A stretch of 64,000 nt of DNA, taken from assembly GCF_002563695.1 (NCBI RefSeq), contig NZ_PDJI01000004.1, positions 1,178,001 to 1,242,000 of the forward strand, read 5' to 3'. The notes beneath the pieces are model-generated. The model worked only from the letters and a program-made list of their open reading frames with translations, did no database searches and was not told the DNA's origin. Shown in pieces: positions 8,147 through 16,276 of the stretch; positions within the stretch are counted from its first letter, which is position 1, and every line of letters begins with the position of its first letter. The position numbers and the translations under genes are program-made. This stretch comes from Georgenia soli. GTDB lineage: Bacteria > Actinomycetota > Actinomycetes > Actinomycetales > Actinomycetaceae.

Positions 8147-9232
8147 CTAGGGGCGGCGGCCGACGTGCTCGAGCACCCGTGCGCCCGCCACGGGGCCGGT
8201 GACCGTGAGGATCTCGGCGGCGACGTCGGCGTTGCGCATCACTCCCGCGACGCTCGCCGCGTGCGGGGCGTCCAGCGCGAGCGCGGCGACCGTCGGCCCG
8301 GACCCGGAGACGATCGCCGCCAGGGCGCCGGCCCGGTCGGCGGCGGCCAGCACGTCCCCGAGCTCGGGGCGCAGCGACAGCGCGGCCTCCTCGAGGTCGT
8401 TGCGCAGCGACCTGGCCAGGACGAGCGGGTCGGCCCCCAGCAGCGCGGAGACGATCTCGCCGTCGAGGCGCGGTGCGTCGTCGGGGCCGGCCACGTCGGC
8501 GTCGGCGTCCGTCTCACCGGCCTCGTCCCCCGCTTGGCCGGGGCCTGCGTCGGAACCGGGGCGACCGGCGTCGGGACCGGGGCGACCGGCGTCGGGACCG
8601 GGGCCACCGGCGTCGGCCTCCGGTGCGCCGCTCCCCCGCGTGCCGGCGGTCGCGGCGCCGTACCCGTGGATCTCGTCGAACGCGCGGAAGACGGCGGGGG
8701 TGGACAGGCCCTCGGACTGCACCGCGAGCACCCAGTGGTACTGGCCCCTGCTCATCACCGGCGTGAGGAGATCGCCCCTGCCGGTGCCCATCGCGGAGAG
8801 GCCGGTGAGCGCAAACGGGACGTCGGCGCCGAGCTCGGCCGCGAGCTCGCCGAGCTCCTCCCGGCCCAGGCCGGTGCCCCAGAGCTGGTCGCACGCGAGC
8901 AGGGTGGCGGCAGCGTCCGCGGAGCCGCCCGCCATGCCGCCGGCCACCGGCACCTGCTTCGTGAGAGTCAGGTGGACGCCGGCCTCGGTGCCGGACGTCT
9001 CGCGCAGCAGCGCGGCGGCCCGCACGGCGAGGTTGCCGGAGTCGGTGGGCAGGTCGGCACCGCGGCCGTGGATCTCGAGGGTGATGTCGTCCGCGGGGCG
9101 GGCGACGACGTCCTCGTACAGGGAGACTGCCTGGAAGAGGGTGGCCAGCGGGTGGTAACCGTCCGGACGCGGAGCGCCCACGCGCAGGGCGAGGTTGATC
9201 TTGCCCGGTGCCCGGACGTGGACGGCGCTCAC
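8147..9232 (-). CDS. ispE: 4-diphosphocytidyl-2-C-methyl-D-erythritol kinase
   Basis: GHMP kinase of the MEP isoprenoid pathway, phosphorylating CDP-methylerythritol at the 2-hydroxyl. The N-terminus [29 protein letters not shown] is diagnostic. The ATP-binding motif is [20 protein letters not shown] (about residues 95-115), and the C-terminal GSGPTVAAL glycine motif is present. At 361 aa it is longer than usual because of a Pro/Asp/Gly-rich insertion around residues 205-250 encoded by a 21-nt minisatellite. GTG 9232 overlaps the ksgA stop by four bases, the conserved ksgA-ispE coupling. Confidence 0.95.
   Translation of the reverse strand: MSAVHVRAPGKINLALRVGAPRPDGYHPLATLFQAVSLYEDVVARPADDITLEIHGRGADLPTDSGNLAVRAAALLRETSGTEAGVHLTLTKQVPVAGGMAGGSADAAATLLACDQLWGTGLGREELGELAAELGADVPFALTGLSAMGTGRGDLLTPVMSRGQYHWVLAVQSEGLSTPAVFRAFDEIHGYGAATAGTRGSGAPEADAGGPGPDAGRPGPDAGRPGSDAGPGQAGDEAGETDADADVAGPDDAPRLDGEIVSALLGADPLVLARSLRNDLEEAALSLRPELGDVLAAADRAGALAAIVSGSGPTVAALALDAPHAASVAGVMRNADVAAEILTVTGPVAGARVLEHVGRRP
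8545..8616. repeat. 21-nt in-frame minisatellite within ispE
   Basis: About three and a half copies of a unit like GGCGTCGGGACCGGGGCGACC encode the heptapeptide RPGPDAG on the minus strand. It falls in a loop of the kinase rather than in the ATP- or substrate-binding motifs, so it is probably tolerated as a surface linker. Confidence 0.85.
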
Positions 9233-10170
9233 GCGCCCAGCGTGCCAGACCTGGCGCCCGGCGCACCCGCTGACCGGGCGTGCTGGGCGATGCGGGCGTA
9301 GTCGGTGATGCCGAGGCGCTCCCCACGCAGCCCGGGGTCGATCCCGGCCGCACGCAGCACCTCCTCGGCGGCGGGCGCGGACCCCGCCCAGCCGGCGAGG
9401 GCTGCGCGCAGGGTCTTGCGGCGCTGCGCGAAGGCCGCGTCGACGACGGCGAAGACGTCCTCGCGCGTCGCCGTCGTCTCCGGGGGCTCGCGCCGCGTGA
9501 GGCGCACGAGAGCGGAGTCGACGTTCGGCACGGGCCAGAAGACCGTCCGCGAGATGGTGCCCGCCCGTGCTGCCTCGGCGTACCAGGCGGCCTTGACCGA
9601 GGGGACCCCATACGTGCGCGAGCCAGGCGGGGCGGCGATCCGGTCGGCCACCTCGGCCTGGACCATGACGAGCACCTCCCGCAGGCTCGGCAGGTTCTCC
9701 AGCAGCGTGAGCAGCACGGGCACGGCGACGTTGTAGGGCAGGTTGGCGACGAGCTTGGTGGGGGCGACGCCGTCCCCTCCCCCGGGTGCGGGCAACACCT
9801 CGGGCCCGGTGACGGTCATCGCGTCGGCCTGCAGCACGGCCAGCCGGCCGGCGGCCTCAGGCATGCGGGCGGCGACGGTGACGGGCAGCGCCCGCGCCAG
9901 CGGCGGGTCGATCTCGACGGCGATCACGCGCGCCCCCGTCTCGAGCAGCGCGAGGGTGAGGGAGCCGAGGCCGGGGCCGACCTCGAGGACGACGTCGTCC
10001 GGGCCGACGGCGGCCGAGCGGACGATGCGGCGCACGGTTCCGGCGTCGTGGACGAAGTTCTGGCCGAGGGTCTTCGTCGGGCGCACGCCGAGGGCTGCGG
10101 AGAGGCGGCGGACGTCGGCGGGACCGAGCAGGCCGGCTGGCTCGGTCGGTGCGGCGGGGTCGTCGGTCAC
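9229..10170 (-). CDS. rsmA: 16S rRNA (A1518/A1519-N6)-dimethyltransferase
   Basis: KsgA dimethylates two adjacent adenines of the 3'-terminal 16S rRNA hairpin late in 30S assembly. The 313 aa show TLGQNFVHD, the SAM-binding motif [15 protein letters not shown] (about residues 60-75), acidic EID after the second strand, and the catalytic NLPYNVAVP motif. The C-terminal helical domain has RRKTLRAAL and a [14 protein letters not shown] end. It is the second gene of an rpfB-ksgA-ispE type run, although a GH15 gene now separates it from rpfB. Confidence 0.96.
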   Translation of the reverse strand: MTDDPAAPTEPAGLLGPADVRRLSAALGVRPTKTLGQNFVHDAGTVRRIVRSAAVGPDDVVLEVGPGLGSLTLALLETGARVIAVEIDPPLARALPVTVAARMPEAAGRLAVLQADAMTVTGPEVLPAPGGGDGVAPTKLVANLPYNVAVPVLLTLLENLPSLREVLVMVQAEVADRIAAPPGSRTYGVPSVKAAWYAEAARAGTISRTVFWPVPNVDSALVRLTRREPPETTATREDVFAVVDAAFAQRRKTLRAALAGWAGSAPAAEEVLRAAGIDPGLRGERLGITDYARIAQHARSAGAPGARSGTLGA

Positions 10171-10179
10171 TGCGCGAGC

Positions 10180-12018
10180 CTAACCGCGGGACGTGCCCGC
10201 CCGGGCCGCGGCGATCGCGTCCGCCGCCCTGATGAGCCCGAGGTGGCTGAACGCCTGGGGGAAGTTCCCGGCGAGGCGGCCCGACGCCGGGTCGTACTCC
10301 TCGCTGAGCAGCCCGAGGTCGCCGGCGGCCGCGAGGAGCGTCCGCATGAGCGCGTCCGCGTCGTCCACCCGTCCGCTGCGGGCGTGCTGCTCGACCAGCC
10401 AGAACGAGCAGAGGAAGAACGGGTACTCCTCGCCCTCGAGACCGTCCATCCCCGACTCGGTGCGATACCGGTGGACGTGGCCGCTGGGATGCTGCAGGTC
10501 CTTCTCGATCCTGGCGACCGTACCGAGCATCCGCGGATCGTCGTAGGGCACCAGACCCGTGTGCGGCAGCTGGAGCAGGGAGGCGTCCACCTCGGTGTTG
10601 TCGTAGGTCTGGGTGAAACTTCCCAGCTCGTCGTGATAGCCGTGACGGAAGATCTCCTGCCGCAACGTCTCACGCAGCTCGCGCCAGCGTTCGCCCGGAC
10701 CTTCCAGCCCGTGGTGCTCCACAGCGCGCACCCCCTGGTCGAAGGCCGCCCACATCATCGCCCTGCCGTGGGTGAAGTAGTGCAGGTCTCCGCGCATCTC
10801 CCACACGCCGTGGTCCTTGCGGTCGAGATTCGCCTCGGAGTACTCCAGCAGGCTCCTCTGCAGCCCCCACGTGTACTCGTCCTCCGCCACGCCGGCGTCC
10901 CGGAGGGCACCGAGGGCGATCATCACCTCGCCGACGACGTCAGCCTGGTACTGGTCGGCGGCACCGTTGCCCACACGGACGGGCCGGGAGTTCTCGTACC
11001 CGGCGAGGTGGTCGAGCTCCAGCTCGTGCAGGTCTCGCTCGCCCGCCAGCCCGTACATGATCCTGATGTCGTGCACGTCGCCGGCGACCGCCCGGAGCAG
11101 CCAGTCCCGCCACAGTGCCGCGCCCTCGGTGAGTCCGTGCGCCACGGCGACCTCGATCGTCAGCGCGGCGTCCCGCAGCCAGGTGTACCGGTAGTCCCAG
11201 TTACGGCTGCCACCGAAGTGTTCCGGCAGCGAGGCCGTGGGCGCGGCGACGATGCCGCCGGTGCGGCCGTGGGTGAGGGCCCGCAGGACGAGCAGCGAAC
11301 GCTCGACCTCCGAGCGGTAGTCGCCCTCCACCGTGAGCTGGGACGACCAGTCGGTCCAGAACCTCTCGGTCTCCGCCAGAGACCGGTCCGGGTCGGCAGG
11401 TGACGGCGGTTCGACGTGGGACGGGAACCAGGACAGGTCCCAGTCGAGACGCTCCCCCGCGTCGAGCCGGAACCTGCCGCACAGCTGCGGGGCGGGAGCG
11501 CCGCCGTGGCCCGGACCGTGCCCGGCCCCCGCCTCACCGTCGGTGCGCTCGAGGAGCGGGCCGCTGAGGAGCAGCCCCTCCGGGCCGGCGATCGACAGCA
11601 GCATCTCCTTACCGCCGACCACACCCGTCCGGACCCAGGGGGTGGACCTGGCGTAGTTGGACCGCAGTCGCAGGTCGTGCTCGACCTCGACCGTGCCGCC
11701 GAGACACTCCACGCGCCGGACGAGGTCGGCGTGCGACTTCGCGGGCGGCAGGAAGTCGGTGACACGCGCCGTCCCGGCCGGGGTCCGCCAGGTCGTCTCG
11801 AGGATGAAGGTCTGCGGCCGGTATCGACGTTCGACCACTTCGCCGTCGACAACCGAGAGCTTCCACCGCCCGTCGTCGGGACCGCCCAGGATGGCCGTGA
11901 AGAGGGCCGGGGAGTCGAAGCGCGGCAGGCAGAGCCAGTCGATGCTCCCGTCCCGCGAGACGAGGGGCCCGGTGGACAGGTTGGACAGCAGCGCGTAGTC
12001 CTCTAGGGGCGTGCTCAT
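10180..12018 (-). CDS. Glycoside hydrolase family 15 protein (glucoamylase/trehalase-like)
   Basis: 612 aa from ATG 12018, which is followed by the typical N-terminal domain TPLEDYALLSNLSTGPLVSRDGSIDWLC. The (alpha/alpha)6 catalytic barrel carries GSRNWDYRYTWLRDA (about residue 280) and the C-terminal EEYDPASGRLAGNFPQAFSHLGLI. Actinobacterial members of this architecture include trehalases and alpha-glucosidases, so trehalose or a maltodextrin is the likely substrate (family knowledge). No signal peptide is present, so it is cytoplasmic. It interrupts the usual rpfB-ksgA adjacency and is ten bases from the ksgA start. Confidence 0.9.
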   Translation of the reverse strand: MSTPLEDYALLSNLSTGPLVSRDGSIDWLCLPRFDSPALFTAILGGPDDGRWKLSVVDGEVVERRYRPQTFILETTWRTPAGTARVTDFLPPAKSHADLVRRVECLGGTVEVEHDLRLRSNYARSTPWVRTGVVGGKEMLLSIAGPEGLLLSGPLLERTDGEAGAGHGPGHGGAPAPQLCGRFRLDAGERLDWDLSWFPSHVEPPSPADPDRSLAETERFWTDWSSQLTVEGDYRSEVERSLLVLRALTHGRTGGIVAAPTASLPEHFGGSRNWDYRYTWLRDAALTIEVAVAHGLTEGAALWRDWLLRAVAGDVHDIRIMYGLAGERDLHELELDHLAGYENSRPVRVGNGAADQYQADVVGEVMIALGALRDAGVAEDEYTWGLQRSLLEYSEANLDRKDHGVWEMRGDLHYFTHGRAMMWAAFDQGVRAVEHHGLEGPGERWRELRETLRQEIFRHGYHDELGSFTQTYDNTEVDASLLQLPHTGLVPYDDPRMLGTVARIEKDLQHPSGHVHRYRTESGMDGLEGEEYPFFLCSFWLVEQHARSGRVDDADALMRTLLAAAGDLGLLSEEYDPASGRLAGNFPQAFSHLGLIRAADAIAAARAGTSRG

Positions 12019-12072
12019 GGCCCCACGCTCACACGGATGTCCGGTTCCCCGCAGCCGGAGAGCGGTACACCG

Positions 12073-12106
12073 ACGGCGCCCCACCCGGGAACGGGTGGGG
12101 CGCCGT
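12073..12106 (-). terminator. Strong terminator-like hairpin downstream of rpfB
   Basis: A perfect 14-bp GC-rich stem (12073-12086 against 12093-12106) encloses a six-base loop. It lies about 130 bases past the rpfB stop and just before the GH15 start, so it should end rpfB transcription. No clear U-tract follows, as is common in actinobacteria. Confidence 0.75.
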
Positions 12107-12235
12107 AGGAGTGATGGCCGTCCCGCCGGATGGCTGAGCAGGAGCGCCTCTGCCGAGCAGTACCGTTGGAAACAGCTTGCTCGCAGGGAACCACTTGTCC
12201 GGGCGGGAGGCGGCGGCCGAGAGGCGTCCTCTACG

Positions 12236-13480
12236 TCAGAGCAGGCCCAGCTTGGCCGCGCAGGCGGGCCACTGGCCCCAGCCGGACTGCGCCTGGAGCG
12301 CCTGGGCGCGCTGCGTCTGCTCGGCGGGCGAGGCCTGGGACGGCAGACCGGAACCGCCCATCGCCTGCCAGGTCTGCACGGAGAACTGGTACAGGCCGTA
12401 GTACAGGCCGTTGGCGCTCACCGCGGTCGGGTTGCCGCCGGACTCGCACTGGGCGAGCTGCGCCCACACGCCGGAGGTCGGGGCGCCGCCGGAGGGAGCG
12501 GAGCGCTGCGCGGGCGCGCTGGCCGCGGCGGGGGCCGGAGCCGGCTTGGGGGCGGGCTTCGGCTTGGGCGCCGGGCGCTCCTTGGTGCCGACGGCGATGA
12601 CGTGGTCGACCGGCTTGGTGGTGACCTCGTCGCTGCGCAGCGTGGAGGTGACCTCCTTGCCGTCGACCGTGATGGTCGCGAAGGTGCGGGTGCGCTCGCC
12701 CGGGGCGCCCTCCTGGACGACCTTCTTCTCGCCGACGTACAGCGAGCCGTCCTGACGCTCGACGGTGGAGAAGTCGACTGGCTCGGTCTCGGTGCGCTCG
12801 CCCGCGGCCACGCGGGTGACGGTGACCTGGACGGTGCCGTCGTCGGCGGCGCCGATCTCGATGCGGTCGGTGCGGGATACCTCCACGTCGGCCGCCTCGA
12901 GGGCGTCCTGGACATGGGCCTCGCCGTCGAGCTGGACCCGGGTGGTCTCGCCGTCGGCGACGACGTCGGCCTCGCCGTCGATGACGAGCGGCAGGTTCAG
13001 CGCGTCACGCTCGAACGAGCGGGAGGCGGCCAGGGTGACGTCGCGACCGGACTCGAAGAGGCCTCCGACGAGGTCGCCCTGGGTCAGCGCCGTGGTCCAG
13101 ACGACCTGCGGCTCACCGTTGACGTCGACCGTCACCTGGCGGGCGGTCCGCACGACGACGTCCGCCCCGTCGTCGAGAGAGCTCTCCGGCCCCGGGGCCA
13201 GCAGGTCGTTCTCGCCGATGGTGATGCCCTGCTCGGCGAGGAGGCCCTCGACCGAGCCGGCGAAGGTGGAGACGGTGCGGGTCTCGCCGTCGATCTCGAG
13301 GTCGACGCTCTTGTGGGCGTGGGCCGCGACGGCGCCGCCGGCGACGAGCACCGGGGCCAGACCGAGGGCGATGAGGGGAAGGAGCCGGCGCTTCTTGGCC
13401 GGGGCGGCGGTCTCGACGCTGGGGGCGGAGTCCGCGGCGTAGGGATCGGTGGTGGGCTGGAGTGGGTTCGGCGCGCTCAC
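12236..13480 (-). CDS. rpfB: Resuscitation-promoting factor RpfB-like muralytic protein
   Basis: Secreted or membrane-tethered lytic transglycosylase that cleaves peptidoglycan and promotes regrowth. Domains in the 414-aa product: a polar start, a hydrophobic segment LLPLIALGLAPVLVAGGAVAA (about 32-52), three DUF348 ubiquitin-like domains (about 55-200), a G5 domain (about 205-280), a Pro/Lys/Ala linker, and a C-terminal Rpf domain from VWAQLAQCESGGNP, with the catalytic Glu in CESGG, to WGQWPACAAKLGLL. GTG 13480 is chosen because AGGAC lies five bases upstream; the frame extends further but without a plausible start. It shares an upstream motif with its paralogue. Confidence 0.95.
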   Translation of the reverse strand: MSAPNPLQPTTDPYAADSAPSVETAAPAKKRRLLPLIALGLAPVLVAGGAVAAHAHKSVDLEIDGETRTVSTFAGSVEGLLAEQGITIGENDLLAPGPESSLDDGADVVVRTARQVTVDVNGEPQVVWTTALTQGDLVGGLFESGRDVTLAASRSFERDALNLPLVIDGEADVVADGETTRVQLDGEAHVQDALEAADVEVSRTDRIEIGAADDGTVQVTVTRVAAGERTETEPVDFSTVERQDGSLYVGEKKVVQEGAPGERTRTFATITVDGKEVTSTLRSDEVTTKPVDHVIAVGTKERPAPKPKPAPKPAPAPAAASAPAQRSAPSGGAPTSGVWAQLAQCESGGNPTAVSANGLYYGLYQFSVQTWQAMGGSGLPSQASPAEQTQRAQALQAQSGWGQWPACAAKLGLL

Positions 13481-13645
13481 GTTCGTCCTTTGTCGCGCGG
13501 CCCGGGCACAGGGAAGTCGGCGGGCGGGGCGAGTGGGGGCTCGCCACGTGCCTGGTGAGGCACGCCCGACCGTCAGCCTGATCCGGCGGTCAATACAGGC
13601 CGCGAGGGCCCGTCCTACGGTCCGACACGGCGGACCGGGGTCAAA

Positions 13646-13664
13646 CGTAACCGAATCGTTATCT
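13646..13664. promoter_or_regulatory. Shared TAAC-N6-GTTA motif upstream of rpfB
   Basis: CGTAACCGAATCGTTATCT lies about 165 bases before the rpfB GTG. An almost identical copy (16 of 19 bases) precedes the neighbouring G5/SLT gene at 14901-14919. The core is a TAAC-N6-GTTA dyad. The candidate regulators MtrA and Crp control rpf genes elsewhere in actinobacteria, but which one binds here is not shown. Confidence 0.6.
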
Positions 13665-13744
13665 CCGCGTCCAGGTGTCGTGGCCCACACGTGACGGCCG
13701 CGTGTGCGCCGCGCCACCGATCTGCGACGCGGCGGGGTACCGGC

Positions 13745-14857
13745 TCAGTACCAGCCGACGCTCTGGGAGTGGCCCCAGGCGCCGCACGGGGTGCCGTAGC
13801 GGTCAGCGATGTAGCCCAGGCCCCAGGTGATCTGAGTGGCCGGGTTGGTCGCCCAGTCGGCACCGGCAGAGGCCATCTTGGAGCCGGGCAGCGCCTGCGG
13901 GATCCCGTACGCGCTCGACGTCGGGTTGTCGGCCGTCACGCTCCAGTTCGACTCCCTGGTCCAGAGGCTGTCCAGGCACTGGAACTGGTCGGCCCCCCAG
14001 CCGCGGGCGGCGGCGAGCTGACGGCCGATGGCGCGGGGGTCGCCCGAGACGCTCACGGACGGCGCCGGGGCCTCGGCGACCTTCGGCTTGGTGCCCACGA
14101 GCACGACCTCGTCGACCTTGGCGCTCGAGACGACGGTGGCGACCAGCTCGCGGCTGACCTCCTCGCCCCCCGCCGTGACGACGCGGTAGGTGTTGGTCGT
14201 GACGCCGTCGACGCCCTTCGTCTCCACCTTCCGCTCCCCCTCGGGGAGGGAACCGTCCTTCTTCTCGACGACGCCGTGCTTGTCCACCGTCTCCTCGGTG
14301 AGGTGCTCGGCGCTCGCACGCAGGACCTCGACCGTCTGGTCTGCGGGAACGGCGGCGCTCAGGCTGGCCGTGACGACGTCGTCCTCCCCGACGACGATGC
14401 CGGCCTCGCGCAGCGCCTCGCCGAGCGTGCCGGCCGTCGTGGTGACCTCGCGGGTCTCGCCGTCGACGGCGACGGTGAAGGTGCGGGCCCCGTCGGCCTC
14501 GAGAGCGAGCCGGCCGGCGGCCTCGGAACGGGAGGCGGTGTCACCGTCGCGCAGCGCGAGCGTGCCGGCCTCGATGGCGGCGAGGTCCGCGTCGGCGACG
14601 CCGGCCTCGGCGGAGCCCTGCGTGACGGCGAACGCGCCGGTGCCGAGGACGACGGCGCCCAGCACACCGCCTCGCATGGCCTTCACCGCGAGCGCGGGGA
14701 GGGCGATGGAACCGGAGGTCGCACCCTCCTCCGCCGCCCTGCGCTGCTCCTCCGCGAGACGGAGGGCGCGCCGGGTCCCGGGGGCGGGAACACCGATGAG
14801 GGGCGTCGTGTCGTTCAGGAGCGCAGCGTCGCTACGCTCCGCGGTGTGTCGTGCCAC
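13745..14857 (-). CDS. DUF348-G5 protein with lysozyme-like (SLT) domain, RpfB paralogue
   Basis: 370 aa. Order: polar N-terminus, a hydrophobic segment VLGAVVLGTGAFAVTQGSAEA (about 65-85), one DUF348 domain (about 125-170), a G5 domain (about 185-265), then a C-terminal lysozyme-like domain (about 280-370). That domain contains CLDSLWTRESNWSVTADN, with the predicted catalytic Glu in TRESNW, and ends ITWGLGYIADRYGTPCGAWGHSQSVGWY. It shares the RpfB exoprotein architecture but replaces the Rpf domain with an SLT/aggregation-factor-like one. It lies directly upstream of rpfB on the same strand, as a tandem duplication with catalytic domain exchange would leave it. Confidence 0.9.
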   Translation of the reverse strand: MARHTAERSDAALLNDTTPLIGVPAPGTRRALRLAEEQRRAAEEGATSGSIALPALAVKAMRGGVLGAVVLGTGAFAVTQGSAEAGVADADLAAIEAGTLALRDGDTASRSEAAGRLALEADGARTFTVAVDGETREVTTTAGTLGEALREAGIVVGEDDVVTASLSAAVPADQTVEVLRASAEHLTEETVDKHGVVEKKDGSLPEGERKVETKGVDGVTTNTYRVVTAGGEEVSRELVATVVSSAKVDEVVLVGTKPKVAEAPAPSVSVSGDPRAIGRQLAAARGWGADQFQCLDSLWTRESNWSVTADNPTSSAYGIPQALPGSKMASAGADWATNPATQITWGLGYIADRYGTPCGAWGHSQSVGWY

Positions 14858-14900
14858 GAAGTGCTGTCCTGTCTGGAGGGGAGACCGGGCCGGATGCGAC

Positions 14901-14919
14901 CGTAACCGATTTGTTATCT
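14901..14919. promoter_or_regulatory. Shared TAAC-N6-GTTA motif upstream of the G5/SLT gene
   Basis: CGTAACCGATTTGTTATCT begins 44 bases before the start codon of the G5/SLT gene and matches the motif upstream of rpfB at 16 of 19 positions. A further CGTAACC copy occurs at 14934-14940, giving a direct repeat with 33-base periodicity (about three helical turns). Confidence 0.6.
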
Positions 14920-15065
14920 ATTGCAAAGTCGGCCGTAACCAGATGTGGACGTGATCTGCCCGTCACTTCCAGGAGGGGCCGGCCCGCACGTGCGAGAGCC
15001 AGCACGTGGGAGCGGTCAGCACGTGCGAGAAGTCATGAACTCACCACCTGAACCCGCCCCGGCGC

Positions 15066-15220
15066 GAGACGTCAACTTCTCCCCGACAGGTCAACCTCTT
15101 CCCGACAGGTCAACTTCTCCCCGAGTCGCGACGACGCCTGGACCAGAGTCATTGGCCGGTCCAGGTGGAAACGTGACGTCTCGGGGAGGAGTTGACAACT
15201 CACGGAGGACTTGACGTCTC
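15066..15220. repeat. Nested inverted repeats with three 19-bp direct repeats, in a 400-bp gene-free gap
   Basis: Gap 14858-15260 holds no gene. Outer arms GAGACGTCAA (15066-15075) and TTGACGTCTC (15211-15220) are perfect reverse complements. Inside the left half are three tandem GTCAAC-CCCGA(C/G) units (15071-15089, 15090-15108, 15109-15125). The third pairs with 15180-15196 with one mismatch in 17 bp. At the centre is a perfect 8-bp hairpin (15137-15144 with 15158-15165). It lies between tatD and the G5/SLT gene and could be a compound terminator, an operator cluster or a REP-type element. Confidence 0.75.
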
Positions 15221-15260
15221 ACCGCTGAGGGGGTGGGGCGGGTGAGCCCGCCCGGAGCGG

Positions 15261-16268
15261 TTACCAGGTGCCGTAGACGGTGTCGGTGTTCGCGGTGAGC
15301 CGCTCGCAGGCGGCGCCGAGCTCCAGCCCGAGCTGCTCGGCGATGGTGCGCACCGTGATGGGCATGACGTAGGAGGCGTTGGGGTGGCCGCGGTACGGCG
15401 CGGGTGTGAGGTAGGGCGCGTCCGTCTCGACGAGCACCAGCTCCGGCGGCAGCTCCCGCAGCGCGGCGCGCAGGGCGTCGTTGCTCTTGAACGTCACCGG
15501 TCCGGCGAAGGACGCGTACCAGCCGTGCTCGGCGCAGGTGCGGGCCAGGTCCACGTCCCCGGAGAAGCAGTGGAAGACGACGCGCTCGGGGGCGCCGTCG
15601 GCGAGGAGGGTCTCGACCACCTCGGCGTGGGCCTCGCGGTCGTGGATCTGCAGCGCCTTGCCGAGCTCCTTGGCCAGGGCGATGTGCTCGCGGAAGGCAC
15701 GCAGCTGGTGGTCCCTGCCCTCGTCGCCGGTGCGGAAGAAGTCCAGGCCGGTCTCGCCCACCGCGACGACCCGCTCGTCGCGGGCGAGCTCGGCGACCCG
15801 GGCGATGGCGTCGTCGAGCGAGAGGGCGTGGTGGTCGCGCACCGCCGGGTCGAGCCCGTCCGGCGCGATCTCGCGCACGTCCGCGTGCAGGGGCGCCTCG
15901 TTGGGGTGGATGGCCAGCGCCGCGGCGATCTCGGGGTGGGCGTGCGCCAGGGCGACCGACCCCGCGAGCGAGGGGACGTCGCAGCCGACGGTGAGGATGC
16001 GCGCGACGCCCGTGCGGGCGGCCCGGGCCACCTGCTCCGCCGTCGTCAGGGGCGCCTCGCCCGGCGGGAGAGCGACGTCGAACTCGTCGACGGGTGCGCC
16101 GTCGTCGTCCAGGACGGGCAGGTGGGCGTGGTTGTCCACCACCGGCGACGGCAGCGGCTGAGGCTCCTCGGGCCAGCCGCGGCGCTTCTTCTGCTGCTTC
16201 TTGCTCACCGCGGGCTGGCTCGCCGCGGCCTGGCTCACCGCTGACTCGCTCACGCGCGACCGGCTCAC
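15261..16268 (-). CDS. tatD: TatD family metal-dependent hydrolase (DNase-like)
   Basis: TIM-barrel amidohydrolase-fold enzyme; homologues are 3'-5' exonucleases or deoxyribonucleases. Metal and catalytic motifs are visible: DNHAHLP near the N-terminus, VAVGETGLDFFR, LQIHDREAH, VVFHCFSGD and VETDAPYLTP. GTG 16268 is preferred, with GAGG four bases upstream and eight bases after the metG stop. The first 35 residues are Ser/Ala/Lys-rich and probably disordered; later GTGs in that stretch are alternatives. metG-tatD-rpfB is a conserved actinobacterial order. Confidence 0.93.
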   Translation of the reverse strand: MSRSRVSESAVSQAAASQPAVSKKQQKKRRGWPEEPQPLPSPVVDNHAHLPVLDDDGAPVDEFDVALPPGEAPLTTAEQVARAARTGVARILTVGCDVPSLAGSVALAHAHPEIAAALAIHPNEAPLHADVREIAPDGLDPAVRDHHALSLDDAIARVAELARDERVVAVGETGLDFFRTGDEGRDHQLRAFREHIALAKELGKALQIHDREAHAEVVETLLADGAPERVVFHCFSGDVDLARTCAEHGWYASFAGPVTFKSNDALRAALRELPPELVLVETDAPYLTPAPYRGHPNASYVMPITVRTIAEQLGLELGAACERLTANTDTVYGTW

Positions 16269-16276
16269 CGCCCGCC

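Noticed and set aside
9280..11403. 707-codon plus-strand frame opposite ksgA and the GH15 gene
   Set aside because: Shadow of two well-supported genes; no ribosome binding site or recognisable domain.
13481..13744. ydaO/c-di-AMP riboswitch upstream of rpfB
   Set aside because: Some actinobacterial rpf genes have one, but the conserved GUGAAUC/GUCAGCUAACC-like elements are not found here.
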